This document shows positions 1-22,692 of a DNA stretch of 64,000 nucleotides, piece after piece. The notes under the pieces are model-generated. The model was not told the DNA's origin. It searched no databases and was given only the letters and a program-made list of their open reading frames with translations. The stretch's first letter is position 1. Each line of letters begins with the position of its first letter. This DNA comes from Semisulcospira habei. Lineage: Eukaryota > Mollusca > Gastropoda > Semisulcospiridae. The DNA is taken from NCBI GenBank assembly GCA_036245525.1, contig BTPG01000004.1, forward strand, positions 163,881,699-163,945,698, given 5' to 3'. A program made the translations under genes and the position numbers.

Positions 1-553
1 ACATTAAAGCCCCCGTGTCTCCGGGGAAGGCTTTTGAGCCAGAGACTAGGACAAGGACAGTCTGATATAAAACCTACGACCCGAGGACCTCGATGCCATC
101 GTCCCAGCTTGCTAGGCCATGGCAGATGAACCAAGGGTTTAAAGGGTGGGGCCAGTACTGCGCACACTGCACTCCACCAAAAAGCTCCACCGCGCAGGCT
201 TTAGGAAACGTCCACGGATCATGACACTGACCATTCCAAGTCCTGTAGCGACGGGCGAGGGGCGAAACGGCAGGTGAAAGATGTCACTGGAAGCCGCAGT
301 CTCAAACCTGCATGCAGGCGGTTCAGGATATTGGTCGCCTGATGTTGACCTGGGGATGACAACATCACTCGGCACACCCTGAACGACCAAGCAGCCTTCT
401 CTAGGGACAGCACTGCTTGCTCCACACGGAGAGGGGCCTAGAAAAGGTGGCCTAACCAAAGCTCGTCCCCTCGCAACCCCAGTTGGCTAGCCGCGGTCAA
501 CGGGCATCTTCTCCTGCGGTCAAAAAACAAGAAAGAATAACGGATCCACTCTC
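1..553 (+). mobile_element. 5' untranslated part of an APE-type LINE
   Basis: This stretch leads directly into the intact LINE reading frame that starts at 554 and has no convincing coding frame of its own. It is GC-rich and non-repetitive, as expected for a LINE 5' UTR carrying an internal promoter. The left end of the element is not identifiable and may lie outside the window. The assignment rests on position only. Confidence 0.5.
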
Positions 554-3500
554 ATGACGACCACGACCGGACTCAACGTAGCATGCTGGAACGTCCGAAC
601 CATGCTCGACAAAGCAGACAGCGGACGCCCTGAACGTCGCTCCGCCCTCATTGCCCATGAATTGCGGAGGTTAAATATCGACATCGCCGCGCTCAGCGAA
701 GTACGCCTTCCGGACGAAGGCAGCCTCCAAGAACTTGGTGTTGGGTACACCCTCTACTGGTCAGGCAGGCCTGCATCAGAAAGACGGCTTTCAGGCGTGG
801 GTTTCATGGTCAAGACATCCATTGCGACTAAGCTGGAAAACCTACCAACGGGCCACTCGGACCGCATCATGTCCATGCGCCTCCCACTGAGACACCAGCA
901 GCACGTCACCCTTCTCAGTGTGTACTCCCCAACCCTCCTGGCAGAGCCTGCTGAAAAGGACAAGTTTTACACTGACCTGCGCAGCCTCCTACAGAGTACC
1001 CCTGCAGACGACAAAGTCATCATCCTTGGCGACTTCAACGCCAGAGTGGGCCAGGACTCTGAAGCTTGGAAAGGAGTCCTTGGCAAGCATGGCGTGGGGA
1101 ACTGCAATGACAATGGCCGCCTACTGTTGGAGTTCTGTGCGGAGCAGCAACTGGTCATCACCAACACTACTTTTCAGCAAAAGGACAGTCGAAAGACCAC
1201 CTGGATGCATCCTCGCTCCAAACACTGGCACCTTATCGACTATGTCCTAGTGCGTCAGAGGGACCGCAGTGACGTCCTCCTCACCAGAGTGATGCCCAGC
1301 GCAGAGTGCCACACTGACCACCGCCTTGTCCGCTGCAAACTCAGGCTCCACTTCAAGCCAAAACCCAAAAAATGGGGGCCCCCCAAGAAAAAGCTTGATG
1401 TTGCCAGCCTTCAGCGTGACGATGTGAAAGCTGCCTTTCAGACAGATTTACAGCGCAGGCTCAAAGACACAGCGGACCCAGTAGACTCCTCCCCTGAAAC
1501 ACTTTGGGAACAACTGAAAACTGCTATTGCAAAATCCTCTGCAGAAGTCTTGGGTTTCGCCAGAAAGAAGAACAAAGACTGGTTTGACGAAAACGATGTA
1601 GAAATCCAGGAACACCTAGCAAAAAAAAGAGCCGCCCATCAGGCCCACCTAGCCCAGCCTTCCTGCCCTGTGAAGAAGTCTGCCTTCCGCCTCGTCTGCA
1701 GCAGTCTCCAGCGCAAGCTCAGAGATCTCCAGAATGAGTGGTGGACCAGACTTGCACAGAGGACCCAGCTTTGTGCTGACAATGGTGACTACAGGGGCTT
1801 CTACGAAGCACTGAAAGCAGTGTATGGCCCCAGGCACCTGGTACAAAGTCCCCTGCGAAGCGCGAATGGCCTGGCACTCCTCACAGATAATACCTCCATC
1901 TTGAACCGCTGGTCGGAATACTTTCAGAGCCTCTTCAGCGCTGAGCGCACTGTTCAAGAAGCAGTCGTCCTACAAATCCCACACCTCCCAGTAAAGGTTG
2001 AATTGGACGAACCGCCCACCGCTGAAGAGACCCTCACAGCCATCCACCAGCTCAAGAGTGGCAAAGCAGCAGGCATTGATGGAATACCGCCAGAGATCTG
2101 GAAACATGGAGGCACAGCACTGCACAACAAGCTCCATGACCTCTTTCTCTGCTGCTGGGAGGAAGGAACACTACCAAAAGATCTCCGTGATGCAGTCGTT
2201 ATCACCCTGTACAAGAACAAAGGCGAGAAGTCTGACTGTTCCAACTATCGGGGAATTACCCTGCTGTCCATTGCTGGGAAAATCCTTGCAAGGCTGCTCC
2301 TGAATCGGCTGGTACCTGCCATCGCTGAAGACCAACTCCCAGAGGGCCAGTGTGGCTTCAGAGCAAACAGGAGCACCACCGATATGGTCTTTGTGCTGAG
2401 ACAGCTACAGGAGAAGTGCCGCGAGCAGAACAAAGGGCTGTACGTAACATTTGTCGACCTAACAAAAGCGTTCGACACTGTGAGCAGGCAAGGCATGTGG
2501 CAGATCCTGGAGCGACTTGGCTGTCCCCCAAAGTTCCTCAACATGATTGTCCAGCTACACGAGGACCAGCAAGGCCAGGTCAGACTCAACAATGACCTCT
2601 CAGAACCATTCCCTATTCTCAACGGCGTAAAGCAGGGCTGCGTGCTGGCACCGACCCTCTTCACCATCTTTTTTAGCATGATGTTGAAGCAGGCCACAGT
2701 GGACCTCGATGATGACGATGCAGTGTACATCAGGTATCGTCTCGATGGCAGCCTGTTCAACCTCAGACGACTGCAGGCCCACACGAAAACCCTAGACCAA
2801 CTGATTCGTGAGCTGCTTTTTGCTGATGATGCTGCCCTCGTTGCACACACAGAGAGAGCCCTGCAGCGCATCACGTCTTGCTTCGCAGATGCTGCCCAGC
2901 TCTTTGGACTCGAGGTCAGTCTGAAAAAGACAGAGGTCCTCCATCAGCCGGCACCCAAGACAGTGTATCGCCCTCCTCACATCACCATTGGCGAGTCTGA
3001 ACTAAAGTCAGTGCACCAGTTTACTTACCTTGGCTGCATTATCACGTCGGACGCCAAGCTGGACAAGGAGCTTGACAGCAGGCTGGCAAAAGCGAACAGC
3101 GCTTTCGGGCGACTTTTCAAGCGGGTGTGGCACAATCAACAGCTGAAAACAGGCACCAAGATCAGCGTGTACAGAGCTGTGGTCCTCACCACCCTGCTGT
3201 ATGGTTCCGAGTCCTGGGCCCTCTACCGCAGCCAACTACGACTCCTCGAACGCTTCCACCAGCGCTGCCTGCGTACCATCCTGGGCATTCACTGGAGTGA
3301 CTATGTCACCAACGTCGAGGTCCTTGAACAGGCTGAAACTGTGAGCATCGAGGCTTTGCTGCTGCGGACACAGCTCCGCTGGGCGGGGCATGTCTCCAGG
3401 ATGGAGGATCATCGCCTACCAAAGATCACCCTGTTCGGCGAGCTTGCTACTGGACACCGTGACAGAGGGGCACCAAAGAAGAGATACACAGACTGTCTCA

Positions 3501-3781
3501 AGAAGTCACTTAGTGCCTGCCAAATCGACCACCACCAGTGGTCTTCGCTTGCTGCGGACCGTGACACCTGGCGCTCCACCATTTACAAGGCAGCTGTCTC
3601 CTTTGAGGACTCTCACAGAGCTAGCCTTAAGGACAAGCGGCTCAGGAGAAAAAACAGAGATGCCGCAGCTCAGAACCCTGGCCATACCTTCCCCTGCAGC
3701 CACTGCGGTCGAACCTGCCTGTCTCGGATTGGCCTCCGCAGCCACGAACAAGCCTGCAGACGTCGTGGGCAACTCCTATAA
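554..3781 (+). CDS. LINE polyprotein: APE endonuclease + reverse transcriptase + C-terminal zinc finger, intact
   Basis: A single uninterrupted frame of 1075 codons encodes a non-LTR retrotransposon protein that nicks target DNA and reverse-transcribes its own RNA at the nick. Residues about 1-265 form an APE-type endonuclease: CWNVRTM near the start, SEVRLP for the catalytic Glu, ILGDFNARVG for the Asp/Asn pair, and the HTDHRLV histidine motif. Residues about 500-800 are the reverse transcriptase, with KSGKAAGIDGIPPE, GFRANRSTTD, FVDLTKAFDTV, GVKQGCVLAPTLF and the catalytic box LLFADDAAL. The C-terminus carries a Cys-Cys-His-Cys finger (CSHCGRTCLSRIGLRSHEQAC) ending just before the TAA. Overall layout resembles RTE-like LINEs, but the clade is not proven. 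There is no separate ORF1. The frame is open and all catalytic motifs are present, so the copy may be young and possibly active. It is intergenic or in an upstream intron of gene A, same strand. Confidence 0.93.
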   Translation: MTTTTGLNVACWNVRTMLDKADSGRPERRSALIAHELRRLNIDIAALSEVRLPDEGSLQELGVGYTLYWSGRPASERRLSGVGFMVKTSIATKLENLPTGHSDRIMSMRLPLRHQQHVTLLSVYSPTLLAEPAEKDKFYTDLRSLLQSTPADDKVIILGDFNARVGQDSEAWKGVLGKHGVGNCNDNGRLLLEFCAEQQLVITNTTFQQKDSRKTTWMHPRSKHWHLIDYVLVRQRDRSDVLLTRVMPSAECHTDHRLVRCKLRLHFKPKPKKWGPPKKKLDVASLQRDDVKAAFQTDLQRRLKDTADPVDSSPETLWEQLKTAIAKSSAEVLGFARKKNKDWFDENDVEIQEHLAKKRAAHQAHLAQPSCPVKKSAFRLVCSSLQRKLRDLQNEWWTRLAQRTQLCADNGDYRGFYEALKAVYGPRHLVQSPLRSANGLALLTDNTSILNRWSEYFQSLFSAERTVQEAVVLQIPHLPVKVELDEPPTAEETLTAIHQLKSGKAAGIDGIPPEIWKHGGTALHNKLHDLFLCCWEEGTLPKDLRDAVVITLYKNKGEKSDCSNYRGITLLSIAGKILARLLLNRLVPAIAEDQLPEGQCGFRANRSTTDMVFVLRQLQEKCREQNKGLYVTFVDLTKAFDTVSRQGMWQILERLGCPPKFLNMIVQLHEDQQGQVRLNNDLSEPFPILNGVKQGCVLAPTLFTIFFSMMLKQATVDLDDDDAVYIRYRLDGSLFNLRRLQAHTKTLDQLIRELLFADDAALVAHTERALQRITSCFADAAQLFGLEVSLKKTEVLHQPAPKTVYRPPHITIGESELKSVHQFTYLGCIITSDAKLDKELDSRLAKANSAFGRLFKRVWHNQQLKTGTKISVYRAVVLTTLLYGSESWALYRSQLRLLERFHQRCLRTILGIHWSDYVTNVEVLEQAETVSIEALLLRTQLRWAGHVSRMEDHRLPKITLFGELATGHRDRGAPKKRYTDCLKKSLSACQIDHHQWSSLAADRDTWRSTIYKAAVSFEDSHRASLKDKRLRRKNRDAAAQNPGHTFPCSHCGRTCLSRIGLRSHEQACRRRGQLL

Positions 3782-3840
3782 AATCTTCGTTCGCGAAGTC
3801 AAGCCAAGGCTGACGTGGTAGTCGTAGTCGTAGGCGGGAC
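3782..3840 (+). mobile_element. LINE 3' UTR and simple tail
   Basis: A short tail follows the stop codon: a small hairpin (cttcgttcgcgaag) and then a GTAGTC-type simple repeat. The first 30 or so bases recur at the end of the truncated copy at 19493-19686, which fixes them as the conserved 3' end. LINEs of RTE type often end in a simple repeat rather than poly(A). Confidence 0.6.
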
Positions 3841-5088
3841 GGCCAGATACAATCACACCAGACGCACGCACGTAGGGTTATTGTAAAGAAACTTCATTCA
3901 GCTGTAAATCGTCACATGTGGCACAAGGTTGTAGACCACACAGGAGTACCAGTTCCAACAGTACTTTATTCTCACGATGCAATCTCCGCATAATGCATCC
4001 ACAACTGCATCTACACTTCGGTACACTGTCTCTCTACAATGCATCCACACTGATACACTGTCTCCTCAACCGGCAATGCATTAATACTTTTGACATACCG
4101 CGTCTCTCATACAATGCACCAATACTGATACACTGTCTCCTCTACAATGCACCAACACTTTTGACACACTGCGTCTCTCATGCAATGTACGCACATAATT
4201 CGCTAACAGCCCCTTTTATACTATTACAGATTTCCAGAACAATCCGGCAAACTATACAACTCAACCAATCAGAAAAGAAAACGTAACCAAAACTCATTAA
4301 TATTCATGAGAAAGAACACTCTAGATCTGTCCACAGCCTTCTACAAACTTCTAGGCGCATACCGGCCATAAATGTTGCGATTTGTTTTCAACTTGTTTAC
4401 TACAAAACTTTGACGTCATATCTGAGGTCACTAGAATGATCGCGACCCTGCCCGAACCTACCAGTCTAATGTAGGTTAGATTTTAAACATTGTTGGGAAA
4501 ATATGCGTCATTTTAGCTAGACAACAGAAATTGATCGTAATTCTCCACGCAAAAGAAAATGAATCCTACTAAAAAGGTACGTAATTCTTATCCAAAATAA
4601 CTCAAATGAATATCGGATCTTTCCTATGATCAACACACACATGCTCTCAAAAGAATAACACAACCACAAACGTAACACAAAGTTAATTATACTAGCTATT
4701 GAAACGACATGGCAGACCATTTTCCGAAGCGACCGTGACTAGCTTCATCGCCATAATGCAGTTTTGGTGTACAGTGAGAGATCGTTTTCCTCAGCATTAT
4801 TTCCACAAAAGTAAACAAAGGTTATATTGTAACAACTGTATGGCCAGGAAGCTATCGTCCTCAGTCCTTTGTCAACGTCAGCTTAAATTTTGCCGCCATA
4901 TTACGTGTGATTCACAGCAAAACAGTATAGGCTAAGCGTCAGACTTAGCCGAGTTGCCCACATTTCGTGGCTCGCCAAGTCTAGTCTTGGCATAAAGTCG
5001 CGTAATCTAGCGTGCGTTCTCGCGCTGCTCGGGAACTCGCGACCGGCCTATTGCACCACACAGTATAGACTGCGCAACGTCAGACGTA
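3841..5088. other. Unassigned sequence with degenerate short repeats
   Basis: No gene is recognised. Between about 3960 and 4190 there are imperfect copies of a 30-45 bp motif built on 'caatgcat/c ... tacactgtctc', readable as a decayed tandem array. No SRCR-coding exon that could belong to gene A is visible here. Confidence 0.4.
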
Positions 5089-5175
5089 TGGTGCGATTTC
5101 AACCCACGACGTACAAATAAGGTAGTGAAACGCTGATATTCACATTAGTATGTCTTGGGTCGAAATTGCACCGTA
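5089..5175. repeat. Degenerate inverted repeat
   Basis: The segment near 5091-5112 (ggtgcgatttcaacccacga) is close to the reverse complement of 5153-5174, giving a stem of about 20 bp around a 40-base loop. It resembles an eroded fold-back element; no second copy was recognised with confidence. Confidence 0.4.
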
Positions 5176-5276
5176 CAATTTACCGAGACTGCGCAATGTT
5201 GACCCTTCAAGTGTCAGCTGAAGCAGACTGTGTTTTTCAATGCAGTCTTCGTCAGTTCAGCATTCGGTGGTGTCAG

Positions 5277-5342
5277 CAAGAGGCTTAGATCTTCATGGGC
5301 CCCCGCAAACGCGGGGGCCCATGAGGATCTAAACCTCTTGCA
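5277..5342. repeat. Fold-back element, family FB3
   Basis: A near-perfect palindrome: the left arm contains 'gcaagaggcttagatc', the centre is a gcccccgc/gcgggggc stem, and the right arm repeats the left inverted. At least eight related copies occur in the window (9706, 22526, 24866, 34172, 34596, 35174, 40092, 43542), several bounded on the left by TTAACCCCTT. Confidence 0.8.
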
Positions 5343-5454
5343 GTTGGGTGGTGTTCAGGTTTTGTCAGTACTGAACGTGTTTCATGTATGATGTAGAAAC
5401 GTTTCATCCCACGACATGGCAAGGTGGTTGAAGTTTTGAGTGTCTTTTGTTCAG

Positions 5455-17492
<12,038 letters not shown>

Positions 17493-17574
17493 CTGCTGGC
17501 ATCACTTGATTGACCCTTTGTATTCCCTCATTAACCCCTTCACTGTTAGAGGCTAGGGATAGACCGCGGCAGAC

Positions 17575-17781
17575 TTAACCCATTTAATCCCAGGGCCGCC
17601 ACTTTCCAAATTCTGGAGGTGTCGCCTAACGAACATTTACAGGAGATGGATCGACCATGATAGTTCAAGGGTAGCGCCAGATTAGCTTGGCGCCTGACGG
17701 CGCCAAGCTAATCTGGCGCTACCCTTGAACTATCATGGTCGATCCATCTCCATTGTAGTGCGTCGAGGCTAAATGGGTTAA
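17575..17781. repeat. FB1 fold-back element, complete, perfect arms
   Basis: Bounded by TTAA at both ends (TTAACCCATTTAA.. and ..AAATGGGTTAA). The central palindrome has arms of about 53 bases that match without error around a 4-base loop. Both arms share a private change (GTAGCGCC / GGCGCTAC) where other copies read GTAGTGCC / GGCACTAC. Confidence 0.93.
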
Positions 17782-17814
17782 ATCAGCAGATGGCATCCCT
17801 TTAATGGAAAGAGA

Positions 17815-17886
17815 CTAACCCTTTGGCTGTCGGTAGCGTGTTTTGTCAGGAATCACCTCGCCGAAACACGAACAGCCACAGTGTTA
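17815..17886. repeat. Fold-back element, family FB5, decayed
   Basis: 'aaccctttggctgtcggtagcg' on the left and 'cgaacagccacagtgttaa' on the right; the centre is short. Relatives are at 18125, 20036 and 37849. Confidence 0.6.
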
Positions 17887-18124
17887 AACCGAAGAGGAGG
17901 GGCTGTAGACTCCAGACGCCCCGTCGGGGTTGAGGGAGCTGATCAAAGTCTATGCCTCTAAGCCGTTGGGTTATGTTTTTTAGTCATGACAGTTAAGGGG
18001 TTAACCGGGGGAAACAGATCAAGCATGTCGGTAAAGCACTGAGTACCCGTGGCGGGAGATGGACTGGCCATGACACGGACAGTAAAGAGCATGACGCCAG
18101 AAGAGTTATCCAGCTAATCACGCA

Positions 18125-18248
18125 TTAACCCTTCGGCCGTTGGCAGCGCTGTTTGTCGCGATGATTCCTAAGGGAATTCCCTAGGTCACACATCATATTC
18201 CTAAGGGAATCATCGCGACAAAAAGCGCTGCCGACAGTCCAAGTGTTA
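18125..18248. repeat. Fold-back element, family FB5
   Basis: TTAACCCTTCGGCCGTTGGC at the left is paired with GCTGCCGACAGTCCAAGTGTTAA at the right; inner arms 'gtcgcgatgattcctaaggg' are also inverted. TTAA at both ends. Confidence 0.85.
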
Positions 18249-18317
18249 ACCTTGAGCTTAAGCGTGTACGTCAGGACCGCTAGAGAAGCTGGTATTATCA
18301 GGCGCTGCCCTTTAGCA

Positions 18318-18551
18318 GTCACGTCATGGTCAGTCTGTCTCACGTGATTACTACCCAGAAAGCAAAAGGTTTTTCTTACCGCGGCGTATAGCGACGTCAC
18401 GTCATGGTCAGTCTGTCTCACGTGATTACTACCCAGAAAGCAAAAGGTTTTTCTTACCGCGGCGTATAGCGACGTCACGTCATGGTCAGTCTGTCTCACG
18501 TGATTACTACCCAGAAAGCAAAAGGTTTTTCTTACCGCGGCGTATAGCGAC
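18318..18551. repeat. 3 x 78-bp tandem array
   Basis: Three identical or nearly identical 78-bp units beginning 'gtcacgtcatggtcagtctg'. As 78 is divisible by 3, a minus-strand frame repeats a 26-residue pattern, but nothing suggests that it is expressed. Confidence 0.93.
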
Positions 18552-18601
18552 GTCGGTTCGTGAACCTTTTTGTTTGCTGGGTGTAAAGCGTTTTCGTGTA
18601 T

Positions 18602-18712
18602 ATTGAAGAGCGAAAGAAATGCGACATTTTCGGAATCATCGGAAACACAGAAGTGTTTTTCCCGATGACTCCCAAAATGTCGCATTTCTTCTGCTCCTCA
18701 GTATAATTTTAA
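18602..18712. repeat. Fold-back element, family FB4
   Basis: TATTGAAGAGCGAAAGAAATG at the left and CATTTCTTCTGCTCCTCAGTATA at the right form long arms around 'cggaatcatcggaaacac'. Confidence 0.85.
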
Positions 18713-19492
18713 GCGTCTATAGATCGCTGTAGAGTTCCGCACTTTACTAAGACTTTGAAGGAAAACCACGTGATCATCGTCGCGTTCTTGAATACCATTG
18801 GTCTGGCCTAGCAGGTTTTTCGAGTAAAGGTCGAGGCTGTTAGCAAGACGCGACGTGGCTTTTAGGTAGCGCTTCTAGGCTAAATAGGCGTAATTTAGAG
18901 ATCGACTGCGCCCCTAGGTCACACATCATGACATAATTTTATAGTCGTTTGTTTACTCGAAATTTTTAGTGTCCATGCGGTACTACGCGTTCCGGGATTT
19001 GCGTCCGAGCGATCCCGAACTATGTCAAGAATGCACATGCAACCTCAGAAACAGACAATCAGTTCTGAGACCAAAAAGACTCAAGATCTAAATCAGTAAA
19101 GGTTCCCCTAGAGCAGACTAGCCCACAAATCTCACATCTATGTCTTGAAATCCTGAGACCCCCAGTCGAACTCAAAGTTACCTTGAACTGTCATAAAACG
19201 TATCATCATAGTGACAGCTAGTATCACCCAAGATTCAAACCATCTTTTAAAACCGCAGGAAATGCTTCATTTCGCTCAATTTGTACAGTGCCAGTTTGTG
19301 CTGTAAGCGGCGACCACCCTCCACCCCCACCCCCAACCCCCTCCATTTTTGTAAATACTTACGATATTTATCTATGCCTTTTACTCGAGTGTTTTACTAG
19401 TGTGATATTGTAACACTCTTCGACTCTCTTTACATTTTTTTTTTAAAGGATGGTCCTCACTTTTAATCATCTTTTAACGTTGTATAATGATG
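18713..19492. other. Intergenic, no recognised content
   Basis: No gene, no clear repeat family. A pyrimidine/C-rich stretch lies at 19316-19345 and poly(T) at 19434-19445. Confidence 0.4.
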
Positions 19493-19686
19493 AGCTAACC
19501 TTAAGGACAAGCGGCTCAGAAGAAAAAACAGAGTTGTCGTAACTCAGAACCCTGACCAGACCTTCCCCTGCAGCCACTGCGGTCGAACCTGCCTGTCCCG
19601 GATTGGCCTCCGCAGTCACGAAAATGCCTGCAGACGACGTGGGCAAGCCCTATAGAATCTTCGTTCGCGAAGTCAAGCCAAGAGAG
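19493..19686 (+). mobile_element. 5'-truncated copy of the 554-3781 LINE
   Basis: About 190 bases are highly similar to 3625-3810 of the intact LINE, including the codons of the C-terminal zinc finger and the 'cttcgttcgcgaagtcaagccaag' end. AATGATG flanks it on both sides (19486-19492 and 19687-19693), a plausible 7-bp target duplication. A textbook truncated insertion. Confidence 0.88.
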
Positions 19687-19737
19687 AATGATGTAAAGAT
19701 GAACAAACGTTTTTAACATGGTCATTGATTAGTCCAC

Positions 19738-19949
19738 TTAACCCGAACGCCCTGCAGCAAAAGATGGATCGACCATGATCATTCAAGGGTAGTGCCAGAT
19801 TAGCTTGGCGCCATTAGGCGCCAAGCTAATCTGGCACTACCCTTGAATGATCATGGTCGATCCATCTCGTGCAACTGGTACACAGTCAGTCGTTAGTCGT
19901 TAACACCTCCAAAACTTGGCAAAAGCGACCGTGGGGTGAAATGGGTTAT
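19738..19949. repeat. FB1 fold-back element
   Basis: TTAACCCGAACGCCCTGCAG at the left, AATGGGTTAT at the right, and a central palindrome beginning 'gatggatcgaccatgatcat' whose arms differ by at most one base. Confidence 0.9.
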
Positions 19950-20035
19950 GTGCAACTCGATACTGATCACCAGTCACAAAAATATACATGAGGTCTTTGG
20001 CGATAGCTTTCCGACGCATTTCGGTCACGTGTTGG

Positions 20036-20120
20036 GAACCCTTTGGCTGTCGGTAGCGGTGTTGTTTTTTTTTTTTTTTTTTTGTGTCGCGATGAAACCG
20101 CTATCGACAGCCAAAGGGAG
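20036..20120. repeat. Fold-back element, family FB5
   Basis: 'ccctttggctgtcggtagcgg' is paired with 'ccgctatcgacagccaaaggg' around a poly(T) loop. Confidence 0.8.
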
Positions 20121-20432
20121 AACAGTACCGGTGGCCGTCGACTACGCCGCGCCGGGATAGTCTAGCTTCGCGAAAGACCAGTCTTGGCCCCATATTAAAG
20201 CGCGCCGAATTATGCAACGAATTTTACCCGGGGAAACTGAAGTTTCATTGAACCAACACTCCCAATCCAGCCGCAGATAAACAGACGCGGCGACTCAATT
20301 ATTTGGACATTCGCGGTAATGAGTAATTGAGTTTTGTCCAATCGGAAAAAGGAAGCGTTTGGGATCATTTAGAGGTCAGTTTTCCTAGTAGGTTCGTATG
20401 TTCGGCGCGCCTTAACGCACTCTAAGACAAAG

Positions 20433-20530
20433 TTAACTCATTCATCACCGACACACCACAGCAAGACATGGATCGAGCATGATAGTTCAAGGGTGGTGCC
20501 AGAATAGCTTGGCGCCCGGGCGCCAGACTT
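20433..20530. repeat. FB1 (subfamily B) fold-back, right arm deleted
   Basis: Starts TTAACTCATTCATCACC, continues into the left arm and the GGCGCC tip, then breaks off at 'gggcgccagactttaag'. Confidence 0.75.
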
Positions 20531-20660
20531 TAAGTTGTACTTTGACCCCATTTACTGCCAGTGCTAGCGATGACACGAAGTCTGAAACCACGGCGCATCA
20601 GTATTTCTGCTCTAGTGGAGCCATACGGAAATGAACAGTTCATAAAACCCAGGCATGCTA

Positions 20661-20777
20661 CGACAGGATGTGGATCGACCATGATAGTTCAAGGGTGGTG
20701 TCAGAATAGCTTAGCGCCTGTAGGCGCCAAGCTATTCTGACACCACCCTTGAACTATCATCGTCGATCTGTCTCCAG
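20661..20777. repeat. FB1 fold-back element
   Basis: Palindrome arms beginning 'gtggatcgaccatgatagtt'. Both arms carry a private GTGTCAG / CTGACAC pair where most copies read GTGCCAG / CTGGCAC. Confidence 0.85.
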
Positions 20778-20896
20778 GACTGTGACATCAATGGACATCT
20801 TTAACAAAAAAAATGGAGAATTTCATCCCTAGAATGTAATAAGGCCACATGTGCCCTGCAGTGGCTGGGGTCAGTGACAAAGATGCATGCCTCGAA

Positions 20897-21010
20897 CCAG
20901 TAAGCAAAAGTTCCTCGGGCTGATCGACGTCGGCCGTTGGCCCGCGCACGTTGTGCGCGGGCCAAAGGCGGTGGTCGTCGACGGCCCGATGACCCCTTGG
21001 TTACTGGGTA
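20897..21010. repeat. GC-rich fold-back element, family FB7
   Basis: Palindrome with the core 'ttggcccgcgcacg' / 'tgtgcgcgggccaaa' inside 'cctcgggctgatcgacgtc' and its inverse. Family members also at 29090, 33225 and 39337. Confidence 0.8.
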
Positions 21011-21265
21011 TTTTCTAGTGTTAGTTGTGTCCCGGCAGTGACAGAGGTAAAGTTTTGTGTTCTGATGGTGTGTGCTTACCTATGTGTTTTATGTAGTATC
21101 CAGTGTCGTTTACTTGTATTCTCTTAACATGACTCACATGCGCCTGTAACAGTTTGCTCACAATTATTTGGATGTTTGTTTCCTGGTGTACACGCTATAT
21201 CAAAGTTTAGCAACTTATCGTTATTTAGAAAGTACTGATTTGTCTCATATTTTCTTTTTGTTTCT

Positions 21266-21403
21266 TGCGGCTGTGATAACAAATTTATAAGTTTACGTCC
21301 ACCCACCCACACCCCTGCACCCACTGCGGCTGTGATAACAAATTTATAAGTTTACGTCCACCCGCCCACACCCCTGCACCCACTGCGGCTGTGATAACAA
21401 ATT
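21266..21403. repeat. 59-bp tandem duplication (2.3 units)
   Basis: The unit 'tgcggctgtgataacaaatt..' repeats at 21266 and 21325 and begins again at 21384. Confidence 0.85.
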
Positions 21404-21532
21404 TTCCCCTTTACCTAATGTCATGTATCTGTGATGCTTACACAATTTTTATACGATAACTGAAAACTGATTCGTCCTTACAAAGTGATGCTGCCTGTAC
21501 CGTGTCCAGGAGTACTCAGCCCCCAGAAAGCC

Positions 21533-21640
21533 GTTCCACTCGGGGAGTACACCACAAGTACACTTTATTCAAATGAGATGCTTCGCATCTCATTTGAATA
21601 AAAGTGTACTTGTGGTGTACTCCGCCCCAGTGGGCCTACA
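21533..21640. repeat. Fold-back element, family FB2
   Basis: The arms 'ggagtacaccacaagtacac' and its inverse flank the tip 'atgagatgcttcgcatctcat'. Almost perfect. Confidence 0.9.
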
Positions 21641-21950
21641 ACAGCAGACTCTACGGGTGCCTTTTGCGTTGTAGAAACGCAATCACGGGATCAGGTCCGT
21701 CCAATTTACGTTGTCGCGAGTAACGTTGGTTACTTGATACTGCACTGTGCAGGCAGGTATTTTCTTTTCAAAATTCTTACAAATTAATGTACGCTGCTTT
21801 TGTTCATGTTGTTGGTGCGGTGTCTTTATTTTATATTTTAATAATTTGCACTGTTAACTTTTTCCACTGTTAGTTTCTTTGTTTTAGTATTTTAAAAAAA
21901 CCTACGAAAAAGTCGTTTAAATTGATTTGCAATTTTTTCTGGGCGTCAGT

Positions 21951-21956
21951 ACTGTG

Positions 21957-21988
<32 letters not shown>

Positions 21989-22043
21989 TGCGTGTGTGTG
22001 TGTGTGCGTGTGTGTCTTTGCGCGTGCGTGCTTGCGTGTTTGG
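21951..22043. repeat. (TG)n / (CGTG)n microsatellite
   Basis: TG units mixed with TGCG repeats; open in several frames but not coding. Confidence 0.9.
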
Positions 22044-22180
22044 GTATTTTAATTGTTCTCCGCTGGTCTGGTCTCTTTCTTTTTCTTTTCAGTTTCCTTT
22101 TTATTTCTCTATTATTTCTTTCAATCTTTTGTACACTCTTTTCTTCTTTCTGGCTGTGAAGAAATCCCAACAAAGAAAGA

Positions 22181-22692
22181 AACACGCTTAGAAAGGACAA
22201 TTACGACACACTTTATTAAAATTTCGGGTTGAACCCAATGTCACAACAAACGAGAAAATAGTTACCTTTCCTTTCTAGTGCAGGACGTACGGACAACAGG
22301 ATAGTACATCCTGCGCTAGAAAGGAAAGATAACTAGTGAATTATTTTCTTTGCTCTATGTCCAGTTTGAAAAAGGGGTTTACCCCCTTCACCGCCGGGGG
22401 GACACAGATTGTACACAGATTGCACACAGATTGCACACAGATTGTACACAGATTGTGTTTTTGAAATCATTCAGCGTCAAAGATCTCCAGCCGTCCATTG
22501 AACATGGATACATGTACAAATCGTTTCAGTAAGAGGCATAGATCCTCATGAGCCCCCGCAACTGCGGGGGCTCATGAGGATCTATGTCTCTTGCATTGAA
22601 TTGGACATGAGTTCCTTGTTTATTGGCAGTAATGGGGTCATATGACTCGAAATATAATAAATTGTGGCGTAAATCTCTTTTCTAAGCGTGTT
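22181..22692. mobile_element. 512-bp TIR DNA element with nested fold-backs
   Basis: Ends AACACGCTTAGAAAGGACAA and, inverted, AACACGCTTAGAAAAGAGAT; similarity of the terminal repeats extends about 35 bases. Inside are a small hairpin (22262-22336), five 'cacagattg(c/t)a' repeats at about 22404-22459, and an FB3 palindrome (22526-22602). No transposase. A related end lies at 9548. Confidence 0.75.
22526..22602. repeat. Fold-back element, family FB3
   Basis: Nearly perfect: 'aagaggcatagatcctcatg' then agcccccgcaactgcgggggct and the inverse arm. It is the best preserved FB3 copy in the window. Confidence 0.9.

Noticed and set aside
1..5454. SRCR exons of gene A
   Set aside because: Looked for the WGTVCDD and C-x-G patterns in all frames by eye; none seen. 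They must lie to the left if present.
21922..22200. Cys/Val-rich small proteins
   Set aside because: Translations of TG/CA microsatellites. The same applies at 25645, 27028, 45903-46489, 52219 and 53011.
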